Shown: one piece after another, positions 49,528 to 59,499 of the stretch
How the letters are laid out: each line of letters starts with the position of its first letter
Position numbering within the stretch: position 1 is the stretch's first letter
Source: Nemertoderma westbladi
Lineage: Eukaryota > Xenacoelomorpha > Nemertodermatida > Nemertodermatidae
Direction of reading: 5' to 3'
Assembly: GCA_032718475.1 (NCBI GenBank)
Contig: JAUCBJ010003530.1
Coordinates: forward strand, 48,835-112,834
DNA length: 64,000 nucleotides
The notes under the pieces: generated by a model
Database searches by the model: none
What the model was told of the DNA's origin: nothing
Seen by the model: only the letters and a program-made list of their open reading frames with translations
Translations under genes and position numbers: made by a program

Positions 49528-50778
49528 TCCACGAAGCTAAGGAAAATCAACTACATTCGCTAAGAAAGATTTTCCTTAGCTGAGATGGTCTATTCATAGT
49601 GGGCTATTTTACTTGTGTGAGGCAGATTTGGTTTTTTTTGATTCCGGAAAAAACTAGCCTTTAAAAGTACCCTGAAATTTTGCATGTATATACTACTCGG
49701 CGAGGCGCATCTTTTGGGCCGGGTCTCATATCCAGGAAAAATCTGGTTTCCATGGCAACGGACTTAGAAAAAAGTCTATGTATTTCAAGTCAATATTTAT
49801 AACTCTATTTGTAGGAAAACTATAATAGATATAAACTTGGGGTTTCTCAACTCAACTATATGGTCTATTGCTGAGCTGATTGAGGTTAAATAGAAAATCC
49901 AGTTACCTTGGCAACCGGGCTAAACAGATATTAAAATTTATAAAATGTTAATTTGAAGCCTAAGGTTAAGGTGTTATGTCTTGGGACCAACCCCTACCCC
50001 CACTATATAACTTATTCTGCGTCCGAATTTCATTGTTTAATTTTGCAGTTACCATGACAACCGCTGAAAACAGATGTTTTTATACAAAAATAACTCCATT
50101 TGGACATAGACTTCTCGATAAAATTTTATGAAACTGGGAATGTGTTAACTAGACCACTAGTTGGAACTTTTAGTGAAACTCAAAACATTCCAGAAATATC
50201 TAGTTACCGTGGTAACTGGAGTTTATTACAGATTATATAATTCAAGTCTATATTCATAACTCTATTTATAGAATAACCGCAATAGATATAAACTTGGGGT
50301 TTCTCAACTCAATGATAAGGACAATAGTGGAGCTCATTGAGGATAATTAAAAAATCCAGGGCAACCATGCTAAACAGATGTTCAAATTTATAAAATGGTT
50401 ATTTGAAGCATAACTTTAAGGTATTACGACTTGGGACCAATCCCTACCCCCACTATATCACTAATTCCGCATCCAATTTAAATTGTTCCATTTTTCAGTT
50501 TCCATGACAACCACTACAAACAGACGTTTTAACAATTAAATTCTTAGTTTTGCACATTAACTACTCAATGAAACTGAATTGAAGTATGTGTCACCTGGAA
50601 CCACAAACCGGATCTTAATGTAAACCTCAGCTGTTCTAGAAAACTCCGGTTGCCATGGTAATATGAGTTTTAAAGGCATATGCCTCTTAACTCTGTAAAG
50701 CAATGAACTGATGAATCAAAGTTTGTTTAATTTTCCTTAGCTTCGTGGTTGCATTTCCTTTAGGAAATGCCTTTCTTG
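49528..50778 (+). mobile_element. Helitron copy 19 (divergent 3' half, CTTG end)
   Basis: It is 1,251 bp and starts after a 4-bp spacer TAAG. It is of the second subfamily in its 3' half. The terminal tetranucleotide is CTTG, a deviation from CTAG/CTCG. It is the last copy of the cluster. Confidence 0.87.
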
Positions 50779-51600
50779 TAGGTGAAAAAATTGTTTTCTA
50801 TAGATACAAAAATATATTCCTCTGGAATCACCGAAGGAACCTGTTGTTTGGAAATAAATAAAGTTTTTTTTCCAACTCTGAGCTTTCCAGAGATAGCCAG
50901 TTGAATATTGTCACTGCTGGCTTCGCAACGCGCCCTTCATTTGGTGAAAACAACTCGGGACATCTTTTGTTACTGTAGCATGTCGCACATGCATAGGGGC
51001 CATATCAATGATGGTAATGTTTGGAACAAATTTCATAGATAGCAACATATCAATCTGTTGGACTTTCGCATCGCAAATTTACATACTTTGGCACAATAGA
51101 TAATGCCATGGAGGCATATACCAGTGGCAAGGCCATCTGATTTTCCCCACAATGTTTGAACCCGCTTACGATATTTTGAAACCGCTTACGATATTCTGGA
51201 TCACTGGAATCAAGAATACAGTACTTCGAATAGCTTGTACAGTACCGGTACATATTATATCATTTTTGTTATTAATTAGTTTTAAAAACTTTTCGCTTGA
51301 TCCTTATAAACACGGTGATGTTATTTTTTGTTCCCCATAAACTTGATTGTCATAACAATTAAAACAAATTTTCCGGTTGAGATCAAATATCAGCGTTGTT
51401 GGATAATAATAACCACATATATACTGTACAGTAGCAATGAAATCCATAGTCTTGCTCGTACAAGGCCTCAAAGTGTTGGTAAGCACCTTGAAGCACTTTG
51501 TCATCATCACGGCCATTAATAAACTCACTCAATGTGGCGGCAAAAATACTGATAGTGTGAGTGTTTCGAATCTAAAATAGTATTCCCATCAACAGCGAGC
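50779..51600. other. Noncoding stretch, no identified feature
   Basis: This is AT-rich sequence between the last Helitron and an RT remnant. A 20-bp direct repeat (CCGCTTACGATATT at 51,162 and 51,182) is the only local structure noted. A 67-codon reverse ORF at 51,050-51,253 runs through that repeat and shows no family motif. Confidence 0.4.
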
Positions 51601-52101
51601 ATGCTTCTTAGAATAAGGACATATATAAGGGATATCACACCATCTGCCAAAATGCAATTATCGCAAAAGGCAAAAAGCGCAATTATCTTTGCAGATGATT
51701 TGCTCTTAGTGAGCACATCGGTCATAGACTTGGAGAGGATGGCTGGAGTCCTGCATAACAAATTCAAAGCTATAAACCTAAGCTTTAAACCTTCAAAAAC
51801 ATCGTGGATGGTCATTCATGGCATCCAAAGAACTTCCCACAAACCCTGCTTCATTAATGTGGTTCACTGTCTTTCCCAGAAGTTCTTCCTTATTGATGCC
51901 ATCAGCCAAATAGCTTATTTTTCTCATGTATTCCACTCACGAGGCTGGACAACACGTTGGTTCTCTCCCAAGGTAGTTTTCAGACTGTGTGACACTCTAG
52001 CAGTACCCGCTATTGCTTATGGATTGAAGTTTAACGTCGGCTCCCTCACTTATACTGATCTTGAGGTTCTCGATGTTCATTATACTATAAAAAAACGTTA
52101 A
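51601..52101 (+). pseudogene. Decayed non-LTR retrotransposon reverse-transcriptase fragment
   Basis: An open frame of 166 codons contains IIFADDLLLVSTS, the RT palm motif C (F-A-D-D) with its usual hydrophobic flanks, at residues 28-40. It is followed by LHNKFKAINLSFKPSKT, the helix and lysine region that follows this motif in LINE enzymes. Upstream RT motifs (finger region, motif A, the QGD box) are not present in frame, and the later part, to PAIAYGLKF, resembles the region after motif D of LINE polymerases. The fragment is too short to work (the RT domain alone is some 250 residues). I cannot assign the clade. It differs from the LINEs at 55-57 kb. Confidence 0.65.
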
Positions 52102-53447
52102 GAAGTCTATTACACCTTGGATCATACATCGGCAATAGTACCATGTATAGTGTATATACCGTCTCCGGCCTTCCCCCAATCTCAGTAGTCGCTCTTTGTT
52201 TTTGTGTGGGCACACACATACGCTCACTTTTGCGTCTGAGTCCTTCTTTTTTACAACTCGGCGCTATATATATTATTTTTATTATATATTGTATATTATT
52301 ATATTATATTATTTATATTAACAACCTTGCAATTAAAAACTCTCAGCCTCGATCAGAAAAGATATCGTTCAATGTCTTCTAATTGACCCCGATCTGGTTT
52401 TGTAAAACTAAATTAGCCAATTTCGCCTGTTATTTTGTGTGTGCTTTTTTCTACTTTTATTGTTGGTGCACTCAGCACTTCTTGCCTCGCCTTTGAACTG
52501 TCTTCAGTGCAATTGCTCGCATTCTAATTGCATTTTATTGTTTACTTGCTATACATATTGTTACTTTTATTTTGTGAGTGCATTTTATTGTAAATTTTAC
52601 TTCATACCGGTATAATGTATATTATGTATATGCCCAACCATCTTACTAATAAATTGCCGGCTTGACTCGCTTGCCGTTGAATGAATGAGTAACAATAAGG
52701 GTAGTTCCCAAGGATGTCGATAATTATATAGAGTTGAATAATACTGCAATAATCCCTTTATGATAAGACCTATTGTACCCCCCCCCCCCTCCCCCCCATT
52801 CCATTGCTTGAAACACGGTATACCTACTCACAATAACTATTTATACAGCTTATTGAATAAGGTTTGTGTAATAACAAAATTTTACATAGTCTAGCTAATA
52901 TAACTATAACATTAAAACTGAGGGTAATTATTATTTAAGATATTCCAGTAGGTAGGGAAAGTTTGAAAAAGTGCTGTGCGCAGATGATTAACGGGATAAC
53001 GGGCGGTTGCGCTTCAAGGTGACACACAGATGACGACACCGTTAAATTCTTCTGACGACGCGCGAGTTATATGTGAACCGTAAAATTGGAATTGATGGTG
53101 CTGTAGGGCTCGTAAAAAGATATGCGAGTATTACAGTATAATTATGTAATAACATTCTTTAATTGTGAGTACACAGACACAGTGAAAGATAATGTAGAAA
53201 CTACTAAATAACGTTCCCGCATCCTTCCTTAAACAACATTAAAATCTACTGGCGTAATTAATTGGTACATACTAAACCCTAAAAAGAACCTCAAACGACC
53301 TGAAACAACCTGGCCCAAGCTAAGATTAGCAAAACAGATCATAGATACCGTTTTAGAATAAAGAAATTAACAATCCATCCTAGGTGGTGCCAACTTACAG
53401 TAGAAAAATATAGGTGGAAATTAAGAAAGACCTTAAACAATGAGGGA
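52102..53447. other. Noncoding stretch with low-complexity tracts
   Basis: It may begin with the 3' untranslated part of the RT remnant. It includes an AT-only patch (about 52,265-52,320) and a poly-C tract (52,778-52,797, broken by one T). Nothing else is recognised; the scattered AATAAA words have no upstream gene. Confidence 0.4.
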
Positions 53448-55017
53448 ACTTAGATCCTACGTGTGAACCTAAAACCTAGGTCTGAATTTAGATCCTACGT
53501 GTGAACCTAAAACCTAGGTCTGAATTTAGATCATAGGTCTGAATTTAGATCATAGGTCTGAATTTATAGATCATATGTCTGAACATAGATCATAGGTCTG
53601 AACTTAGATCATATGTCTGAATTTAGATCCTAGGTCTGAATTTAGATCCTAGGTCTGAATTTAGATCCTAGGTCTGAACTTATAGATCATATGTCTGAAC
53701 TTAGATCATAGGTCTGAATTTAGATCCTAGGTCTGAACTTATAGATCATATGTCTGAACTTAGATCATAGGTCTGAACTTAAAGATCATAGGTCTGAACT
53801 TTGATCATATGTCTGAACTTAGATCCTAGGTCTGAACTTATAGATCATATGTCTGAACTTAGATCATAGGTCTGAATTTAGATCCTAGGTCTGAACTTAT
53901 AGATCATAGGTCTGAATTTAGATCATAGGTCTGAATTTATAGATCATATGTCTGAACATAGATCATAGGTCTGAACTTAGATCATATGTCTGAATTTAGA
54001 TCCTAGGTCTGAATTTAGATCCTAGGTCTGAATTTAGATCCTAGGTCTGAACTTATAGATCATATGTCTGAACTTAGATCATAGGTCTGAATTTAGATCC
54101 TAGGTCTGAACTTATAGATCATATGTCTGAACTTAGATCATAGGTCTGAACTTATAGATCATAGGTCTGAACTTATAGATCATAGGTCTGAACTTAGATC
54201 ATAGGTCTGAACTTATAGATCATAGGTCTGAACTGAGATCCGGGGGTGTGAACTTAGATCCTGGGTGTGAACCTAAAACCTAGGTCTGAATTTAGATCCT
54301 AGGTCTGAACTTAGATCATATGTCTGAACATAGATCCTAGGTCTGAATTTAGATCATAGGTCTGAACTTATAGATCATAGATCTGAACTTAGATCATACG
54401 TCTGAACTTATAGATCATAGGTCTGAACTTAGATCATAGGTCTGAACTTATAGATCATAGGTCTGAACTTAGATCATAGGTCTGAACTTAGATCATAGGT
54501 CTGCACTTAGATCATAGGTCTGAACTTAGATCATAGCTTTTAACTTATAGATCATAGGTCTGAACTTAGATCATAGGTCTGCGCTTAGATCATAGGTCTG
54601 AAATTAGATCAAATGTCTGAACTTAGATCTTAGATCTGAACTTAGATCATAGGTCTGAACTTATAGATCATAGGTGTGAACTTAGATCATAGGTCTGCAC
54701 TTAGATCATAGGTCTGAACTTAGATCATAGCTTTTAACTTATAGATCATAGGTCTGAACTTAGATCATAGGTCTGCGCTTAGATCATAGGTCTGAAATTA
54801 GATCAAATGTCTGAACTTAGATCTTAGATCTGAACTAAGATCATAGGTCTGAACTTATAGATCATAGGTCTGAACTTAGATCATATGTCTGCGCTTAGAT
54901 CATATGTCTGAACTTAGATCATATGTCTGAACTTAGATCATAGATCTGAACGTAGATCATAGGTCTGAACTTTTAGATCATGGGTCTGTACTTAGATGTT
55001 AGGTCTGAACTTAGATA
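53448..55017 (+). repeat. Minisatellite of 19- and 21-bp units
   Basis: Tandem units of TTAGATCATAGGTCTGAAC (19 bp) alternate irregularly with a 21-bp form containing TTATAGATC. Variants include CCTAGG, CATATG, GGGTGTG and GCTTTTAAC. Many units hold the imperfect palindrome AGATCCTAGGTCT. Blocks of variants recur about 373 bp apart (53,561 and 53,934) and 194 bp apart (54,503 and 54,697), so the array has also grown by larger duplications. Because 19 and 21 are mixed, no frame stays open. It decays into AT-rich words after 55,017. Confidence 0.93.
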
Positions 55018-55199
55018 TATAAAAATAGCAGATATATAAATAAAGATATATAAATATAGCAGATAAAATGATACACTGACTGTGATGTTCTTAGTTCTTA
55101 CTATACCAAAGTATAACGTACAGAAACATACAGAACACAATAGACCAATATAATAATGCCTAGCGACTTCAGTACTGTGTACACTGATCAGTTGTACAA

Positions 55200-55230
55200 T
55201 GTTGGCGCTTTTATACAAAAAGCGCCAACA
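55200..55230. other. Perfect 13-bp stem hairpin
   Basis: TGTTGGCGCTTTT at 55,200-55,212 is the exact reverse complement of AAAAGCGCCAACA at 55,218-55,230, with the loop ATACA. It sits between the minisatellite and the LINE fragment. It may be a leftover of a transposon terminus. Confidence 0.75.
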
Positions 55231-55239
55231 GAATAGAAT

Positions 55240-55587
55240 ATGTAGAATGAATAGAATGTTCTCGATCGAGAGAAATGTTTTTTCCAATCACAACTGCCAA
55301 AATGTATATAGGGCGGCCACATACTACAGCAATACTGTACAATCTGCATATGGGGTGAGCCATATTCTAGTAAACCACCTCAATAATGACAGGGTATTGC
55401 CTGTTAACTTTATAGAAGTAAAAATGTCTGAGTCTGTACTCCCAGATATTCCCATTGGCGATATCTCCTTTGCAGAAGTGAAGGCTGCTGCAAAGAGCAT
55501 TAAGACCAATCGTGCCAGTGGAGTAGATGGTGTTCCCCCTGAGGTCTTTAAAATACCTGAGTGTTTAAAGCTCATCTATCCCATCAT
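55240..55587 (+). pseudogene. LINE polyprotein fragment upstream of RT (left part)
   Basis: The forward frame encodes ISFAEVKAAAKSIKTNRASG then VDGVPPEVFK (about residues 90-119 of the 144-codon ORF beginning at 55,199). This is the conserved segment between endonuclease and reverse transcriptase in LINEs, where an acidic/basic helix leads to a K-A-x-G-x-D-G-(I/V)-P motif. Here N-R-A-S-G-V-D-G-V-P fits it. The frame then meets the TATCCCATCAT word at 55,577-55,587 and is broken by the opposite-strand LINE. The element resumes at 56,711. The endonuclease domain is absent. Confidence 0.75.
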
Positions 55588-56710
55588 ATTTATTAATTTA
55601 GTTGCGCCATGGTACTGGCATTATGGTAGATAAAAACGGTATTTAATTAAATCAAATAAATAAGTAAAAACGTTAAAGAGTTAAAAGAGTTCGGTAAATT
55701 ACGTATCACTAGAGGCCCAGGAGGTTAGCGTTCGCGAGTTTTCCTTGCATGTTAGTAGGTGGTATAGCGGGGCCGGGTCTCCGCACAGCAGACATACACA
55801 GCTCTCCAGGTTGGGGGCATGAAATTTATCTGTCGCACAGATCTTATGATGAAATCCGTGGACCGATACCCGTGTTGTTACGTGCCGACCGGATTGGTTA
55901 GGTTCTGTCCATTTTCGGTTCTGGAATGCCGGGCTGCTCCAGAACTCGACCGGAATTTCCGACTTCTTGGTTACGATATCTGCTCTATATTCCATCAAGG
56001 CAGCCGTATCGTTTAGGTGCAGATTACAAATGATGTCCTCAACTAGAGTGTTCTCCCCGCACAAAGCTATCACAAGGCAATTCAATGTGCTTTTGTGTAC
56101 GCCCAGAGTTTTCTTTAGTCTTTACTCTGTCAATTGTATGGAGGTTCGCGGTAGTCAGGTGAGGCCAGATTAGATGTAGGTTGTACGTTATTATGGGTCG
56201 TATCTTTATGTTGAATACTTTTATAGCGGTCGCCAGAGAAAGATAACGCGGGTTTGTAATGTTGTGGATAGACATTATAGATTTACAACAGATATTTGTA
56301 ATGTGTGTCGAAAAGGATAACGTTGGCTGGAAAGTAACACCCAAATATGTGTAAGCGTTTCGGATTATAACAGGTTGCTGGTTGTAATAAAACTCATCTG
56401 GTTTACAAAGTTTACCTCCCCGTCGAAACTTGATCACGGCAGTTTTCTTTAAATTGACTGTGAGACCATTCAGAGCCGCCCACTCTGATAGAGCATTGAG
56501 GCCGGCTTGTAGACCTTCCCTGGTGTGTGAGTAAAACAGTAGATCGTCGGCAAACAGTAATATTACTAAAATGGCAGCCCGCTTGAGCGCATCTACCAGA
56601 TCCGCAATGTATAGTATAAATAAATAAGGACTGAGTGTATCACCCTGTAATAGGCCGATCAGCTGGCTTATTGGTTTGGTTTTACGCAACCCATCGTATA
56701 AACCATCATA
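55588..56710 (-). pseudogene. 5'-truncated LINE inserted in reverse, with 11-bp target duplication
   Basis: On the minus strand this encodes the QGD box (LLQGDTLSPYLFILY), RT motif C (LLFADDLLFYSH), the following helix and lysine (NGLTVNLKKTAVIKF) and YLGVTFQP. A frameshift near 56,070 then leads to a C-terminal CX2CX7HX3C knuckle (CLLCGDPAPLYHLLTC, about 55,747-55,794) as found at the end of several LINE polymerases. It is truncated before RT motif A. TATCCCATCAT flanks it at 55,577-55,587 and 56,711-56,721, a target duplication typical of target-primed reverse transcription. Its 3' end on the minus strand is AT-rich, not poly-A. It is a dead copy. Confidence 0.82.
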
Positions 56711-57516
56711 TATCCCATCATAGTAGACATGTACCGAACAACAAAAGTCCCACAAGAAATGAAAACAAATAAGTTGGTGCCAGTTCCCAAGAAGGGCAAC
56801 CTAACACTCTATGGTTCTTTTCGGGGAATTTCATTGATCTCGATTGCTGCAAAGCTATACAATAGAATTCTATTAAATCGCATCAGGGATCCCATTGAGA
56901 GACTGCTCCGTGGAAATCAGAATGGGTTCCGTAAAGGTCGTGGGACCATGGAGCCCATTTTGGCACTTAGAAGGATAATTGAAGAGTCTTTGATTCAGTC
57001 TCTCGCTCACGTATGTTCAGTATACTTTCAATATATGGGATTCCTGATGAAATTACAGCAGCAATCAAATCAGTATACGATGGTTCGACAACATTTGTGT
57101 CTACTGTTGACAGTGACACAGAACCATTTGAAGTGTTATGGGGCGTCCTCCAGGGAGACACACTTGCACCATTCTTGTTCATAATTGTGGTTGACTATGT
57201 TCTACGCATGTCCTTAGATCATCATAATGATGATGGGGTGATGATAACTCCACCTACTGGCACCAGAAGTCGAGGAAATCCTGCCAAGTACCTTACTGAT
57301 CTAGACTTTGCTGATGACCTAGGAGTAATCTCAGAATCACTAGAGGGAGCCCAACGGCTCCTCAGCTCATTAGAACAGGCTGCTTCTAGTGTTGGTCTTT
57401 TTATTAACTCCAGAAAGATCAAAATTTTGATAGTTAACTTTGAAAGTCCTCAGCAAGTCTCTGATCGGCTGAGCATAAGGATGGTATGCTTGAGCATGTG
57501 GACGACTTCTGTTACT
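56711..57516 (+). pseudogene. LINE reverse-transcriptase remnant (right part)
   Basis: This continues the LINE begun at 55,240, and its frame is continuous with the left part once the insert and one 11-bp repeat are discounted. Recognised pieces in order are KLVPVPKKGN and GSFRGISLISIAAKLYNRIL (finger region), QNGFRKGRGT, a deletion with frameshift near 57,000 that removes motif A, GVLQGDTLAPFLFIIVVDY (the QGD box), LTDLDFADDLGVISES (motif C, F-A-D-D) and SVGLFINSRKIK. Homology to the opposite-strand copy near 63.3-63.7 kb ends near 57,516. It is non-functional because motif A is missing and the frame is shifted. Confidence 0.85.
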
Positions 57517-58524
57517 TCTAGTAAACCACCACCATATGTAGTATTACAAGTATATCATTACACTGACCCAACATAATTAATATTAATTTAATTATAATTA
57601 ACGCAGTTAATCAAAATAAAGGCCAACAATTGATCAAATATGTCGTATGTCATGTAATTTAGGGTAGCAGTCTTGTCGTGATTTCTTAGGGGCTAGATAC
57701 TAGGCTAGGTTTGTTTTTGACCCCTAGGTTGACAGGTCAAATACTGTAGTTCTGGATCTTGGTGAAAACTCAGCTGTTTTCATCTTTACAGTATAATAGA
57801 AACAGATAGATAACTAGCTAATGCCCCCCAGTCCGGGTTTGTCCGGGGCATCAGTCACCATGTCAGGGCAACCGCACAGGTTTAAAACTACAATAATAAT
57901 TTATGATACTAAATGTGCCTTGTGTCAAGAGAACAAACTCTGGTTGATGTGCGTGCCAAGTCAAGTAAGCTTCTACAGTAATTGGCTGTGGTCTGGCTAC
58001 TAATATCATTAAGTAGCAACAGTAATGTGTGACTAATCGATGTTTGACTGATCTATGCAGTTAGTTTTCCCTTAACAAGAAAGTACTGGCTCAATATTAT
58101 GGGTTCACCTATAGTGATTAAACCCTGTGTACAATCTATGCAATATAATATAAATAATAATATAAATAATATTAATAAATAATATAATGGATAAACAATA
58201 TATATAATACGTTTACTGTTGGACAATAATATGGATTGCGCAACACCTGATCTAGCCTTTGTTTGGCCGCGACTCCCTAAAGCTACCTTGACTTTGTTAG
58301 GTAGTTTCTGGGGGAAGTGCTTAGAGGGATATTCCCGTAACAGTGTAAATGCTACTGCGACAGCCTACAGCACCCTTGATTCGCATTTAGTATGTATGAA
58401 TTGCTCACCAGTAATCCTTTCACTTATAAGGGGAAATGATTAGAGTATGACTATGACCACTTTACTGTGCACTGTTATAAGTGCACTCAATCTTAGGTTA
58501 TTGAACTTGACTGCCATTTGTGTC
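57517..58524. other. Noncoding stretch, no identified feature
   Basis: This is AT-rich sequence. The small ORFs at 57,821-58,003 and 58,219-58,443 have no recognisable motif, no signal peptide and no support from a neighbour, so I do not call them genes. Confidence 0.4.
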
Positions 58525-58604
58525 TTTCGGATTTAAGTGGCACAATTCGGATTTAAGTGGCACATTTCGGATTTAAGTGGCACATTTCGGATTTAAGTAA
58601 CACG
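58525..58604 (+). repeat. Short tandem repeat, four 20-bp units
   Basis: The word TTCGGATTTAAGTGGCACA is repeated with a 20-bp period; the ATTTAAGTGG cores start at 58,531, 58,551, 58,571 and 58,591. The last unit has diverged (AAGTAACACG). It lies about 240 bp upstream of the Ly6-like gene. Confidence 0.85.
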
Positions 58605-58774
58605 ATATTATTCTTCTTTTTGGTTTTATGGAATATTGGTCATCTTCAAAAATGCCACAAAAGGTTAATAATTATGTTTTATGAAATATAATTATTATTA
58701 TATTTTGAATAAAATATAAAAATTAATTATAATATATAAATTAATATAAGTATAATAGAGTATCAGATTACTGA

Positions 58775-58783
58775 TATAAAAAG
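58775..58783 (+). promoter_or_regulatory. Candidate TATA box of the Ly6-like gene
   Basis: TATAAAAAG lies 57-65 bp upstream of the ATG at 58,840. Initiation about 25-30 bp downstream would give a 5' leader of some 30 bases. The region is very AT-rich, so chance matches are likely, and no other promoter element is evident. Confidence 0.35.
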
Positions 58784-58839
58784 TGGTTATTATCTGATTA
58801 CTAAATATCTATAAACTATTTGCACACGACAGTAGTAAT

Positions 58840-59499
58840 ATGGATATTGAGTTTACGAAAATGTTATTAGTCGCCATTTCTATAGTTACAGAAATGGTTA
58901 TGGATGTTTCAGCCATTGCATGTATGGAGAAACAAACCATGATTTCTTATAAAACAACCCGTCCCGACCTGCTTCCGGATAACATCGATTGGCATTTAGA
59001 AAATCCTGGTGTCAATCAAACGTATTGTACCACCTGCGGGATGCTTTTCTCACAAGTGCCAGGAATATTCTCTTTAAACAACAACGTTCTGAAAGGTTTG
59101 ATATACATCAGGTACTTATTGTGCAATACAAAAGGTATCTGCAGGGACAAGATCAACGTAGAAGAGTGCAACAAGGAGTTCAATGATGAACACATCAGTG
59201 ATAGCGAATTTTACGATACCGATCTGACACATGCAAGTTGCCAGTATGTATGTTGTAACGGGACAGAAGCCTGCAACAATCTCGAAGACAGGGTGTGGGA
59301 ACACGACTATCTCGATCCCAATGGAGAGGTTGATTGGAGTGATCCCGTGTTTGAACCGATTACAACAGAACCGACTACAGCAGAGACCGATTCTCCAACA
59401 ACGGCTGAAATATTGGCAACAACATCTAGTGTGGCAAATCATCTCAATGGAGTTCTTGTTACTATTCTGTTGGCAGTAACTATTTATTATAACTTTTAA
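58840..59499 (+). CDS. Ly6/uPAR-like GPI-anchored cell-surface protein (intronless)
   Basis: A complete 219-residue reading frame in one exon. Residues 8-25 form a signal peptide (MLLVAISIVTEMV then MDVSA). Ten cysteines follow at 28, 63, 66, 95, 101, 110, 134, 138, 139 and 145, ending CCNGTEACN, the CCx5CN signature that closes Ly6/uPAR (three-finger) domains. Asn-59 and Asn-140 lie in N-glycosylation sites. Residues 165-200 are a Thr/Glu-rich stalk, and the last 17 are hydrophobic with no cytoplasmic tail (GVLVTILLAVTIYYNF), as in a GPI-attachment signal. Such proteins sit on the outer membrane leaflet as receptors or modulators; the ligand cannot be inferred. The domain, about 118 residues, is longer than the usual 60-90, so it is divergent. 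The ATG context (AATATGG) is acceptable. The lack of introns could mean a retrogene. Confidence 0.75.
   Translation: MDIEFTKMLLVAISIVTEMVMDVSAIACMEKQTMISYKTTRPDLLPDNIDWHLENPGVNQTYCTTCGMLFSQVPGIFSLNNNVLKGLIYIRYLLCNTKGICRDKINVEECNKEFNDEHISDSEFYDTDLTHASCQYVCCNGTEACNNLEDRVWEHDYLDPNGEVDWSDPVFEPITTEPTTAETDSPTTAEILATTSSVANHLNGVLVTILLAVTIYYNF

Larger units (their letters stand above)
22573..50778 (+). mobile_element. 28-kb cluster of one non-autonomous Helitron family
   Basis: Copies start TCCACGAAGCTAAGG and end in the hairpin GCATTTCCTTTAGGAAATGC followed by CTTTCTAG, CTTTCTCG or CTTTCTTG, then T in the flank. This matches Helitron hallmarks: a 5' TC, a 3' CTRR-like end after a ~20-bp hairpin, and insertion 5' of T without target duplication. 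The first 20 bases recur inverted just before the 3' hairpin (AATTTTCCTTAGCTTCGTGG), an asymmetric inverted repeat as described for Helentron/HINE elements. A full copy is about 1,268 bp. No Rep or helicase coding is present, so the family is non-autonomous. Nineteen 5' ends, one 5'-truncated copy, one inverted fragment and two orphan 3' tails are listed separately. The short ORFs inside copies are not considered genes. Confidence 0.88.

Noticed and set aside
22573-50778. Cluster as a satellite array rather than a transposon
   Set aside because: Copies have defined TC...CTAG ends, are separated by unrelated spacers and show nested insertions with restored target sites.
51997-52382. ORFs around the AT-rich patch after the RT fragment
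   Set aside because: Low-complexity translation with no motif; likely untranslated LINE remnant.
55699-56085. Stand-alone zinc-knuckle gene on the minus strand
   Set aside because: It is the frameshifted C-terminal part of the inserted LINE, not a separate gene.
58219-58443. Small ORF of 74 codons as a gene
   Set aside because: No signal, motif or repeat evidence, and such length is expected by chance here.
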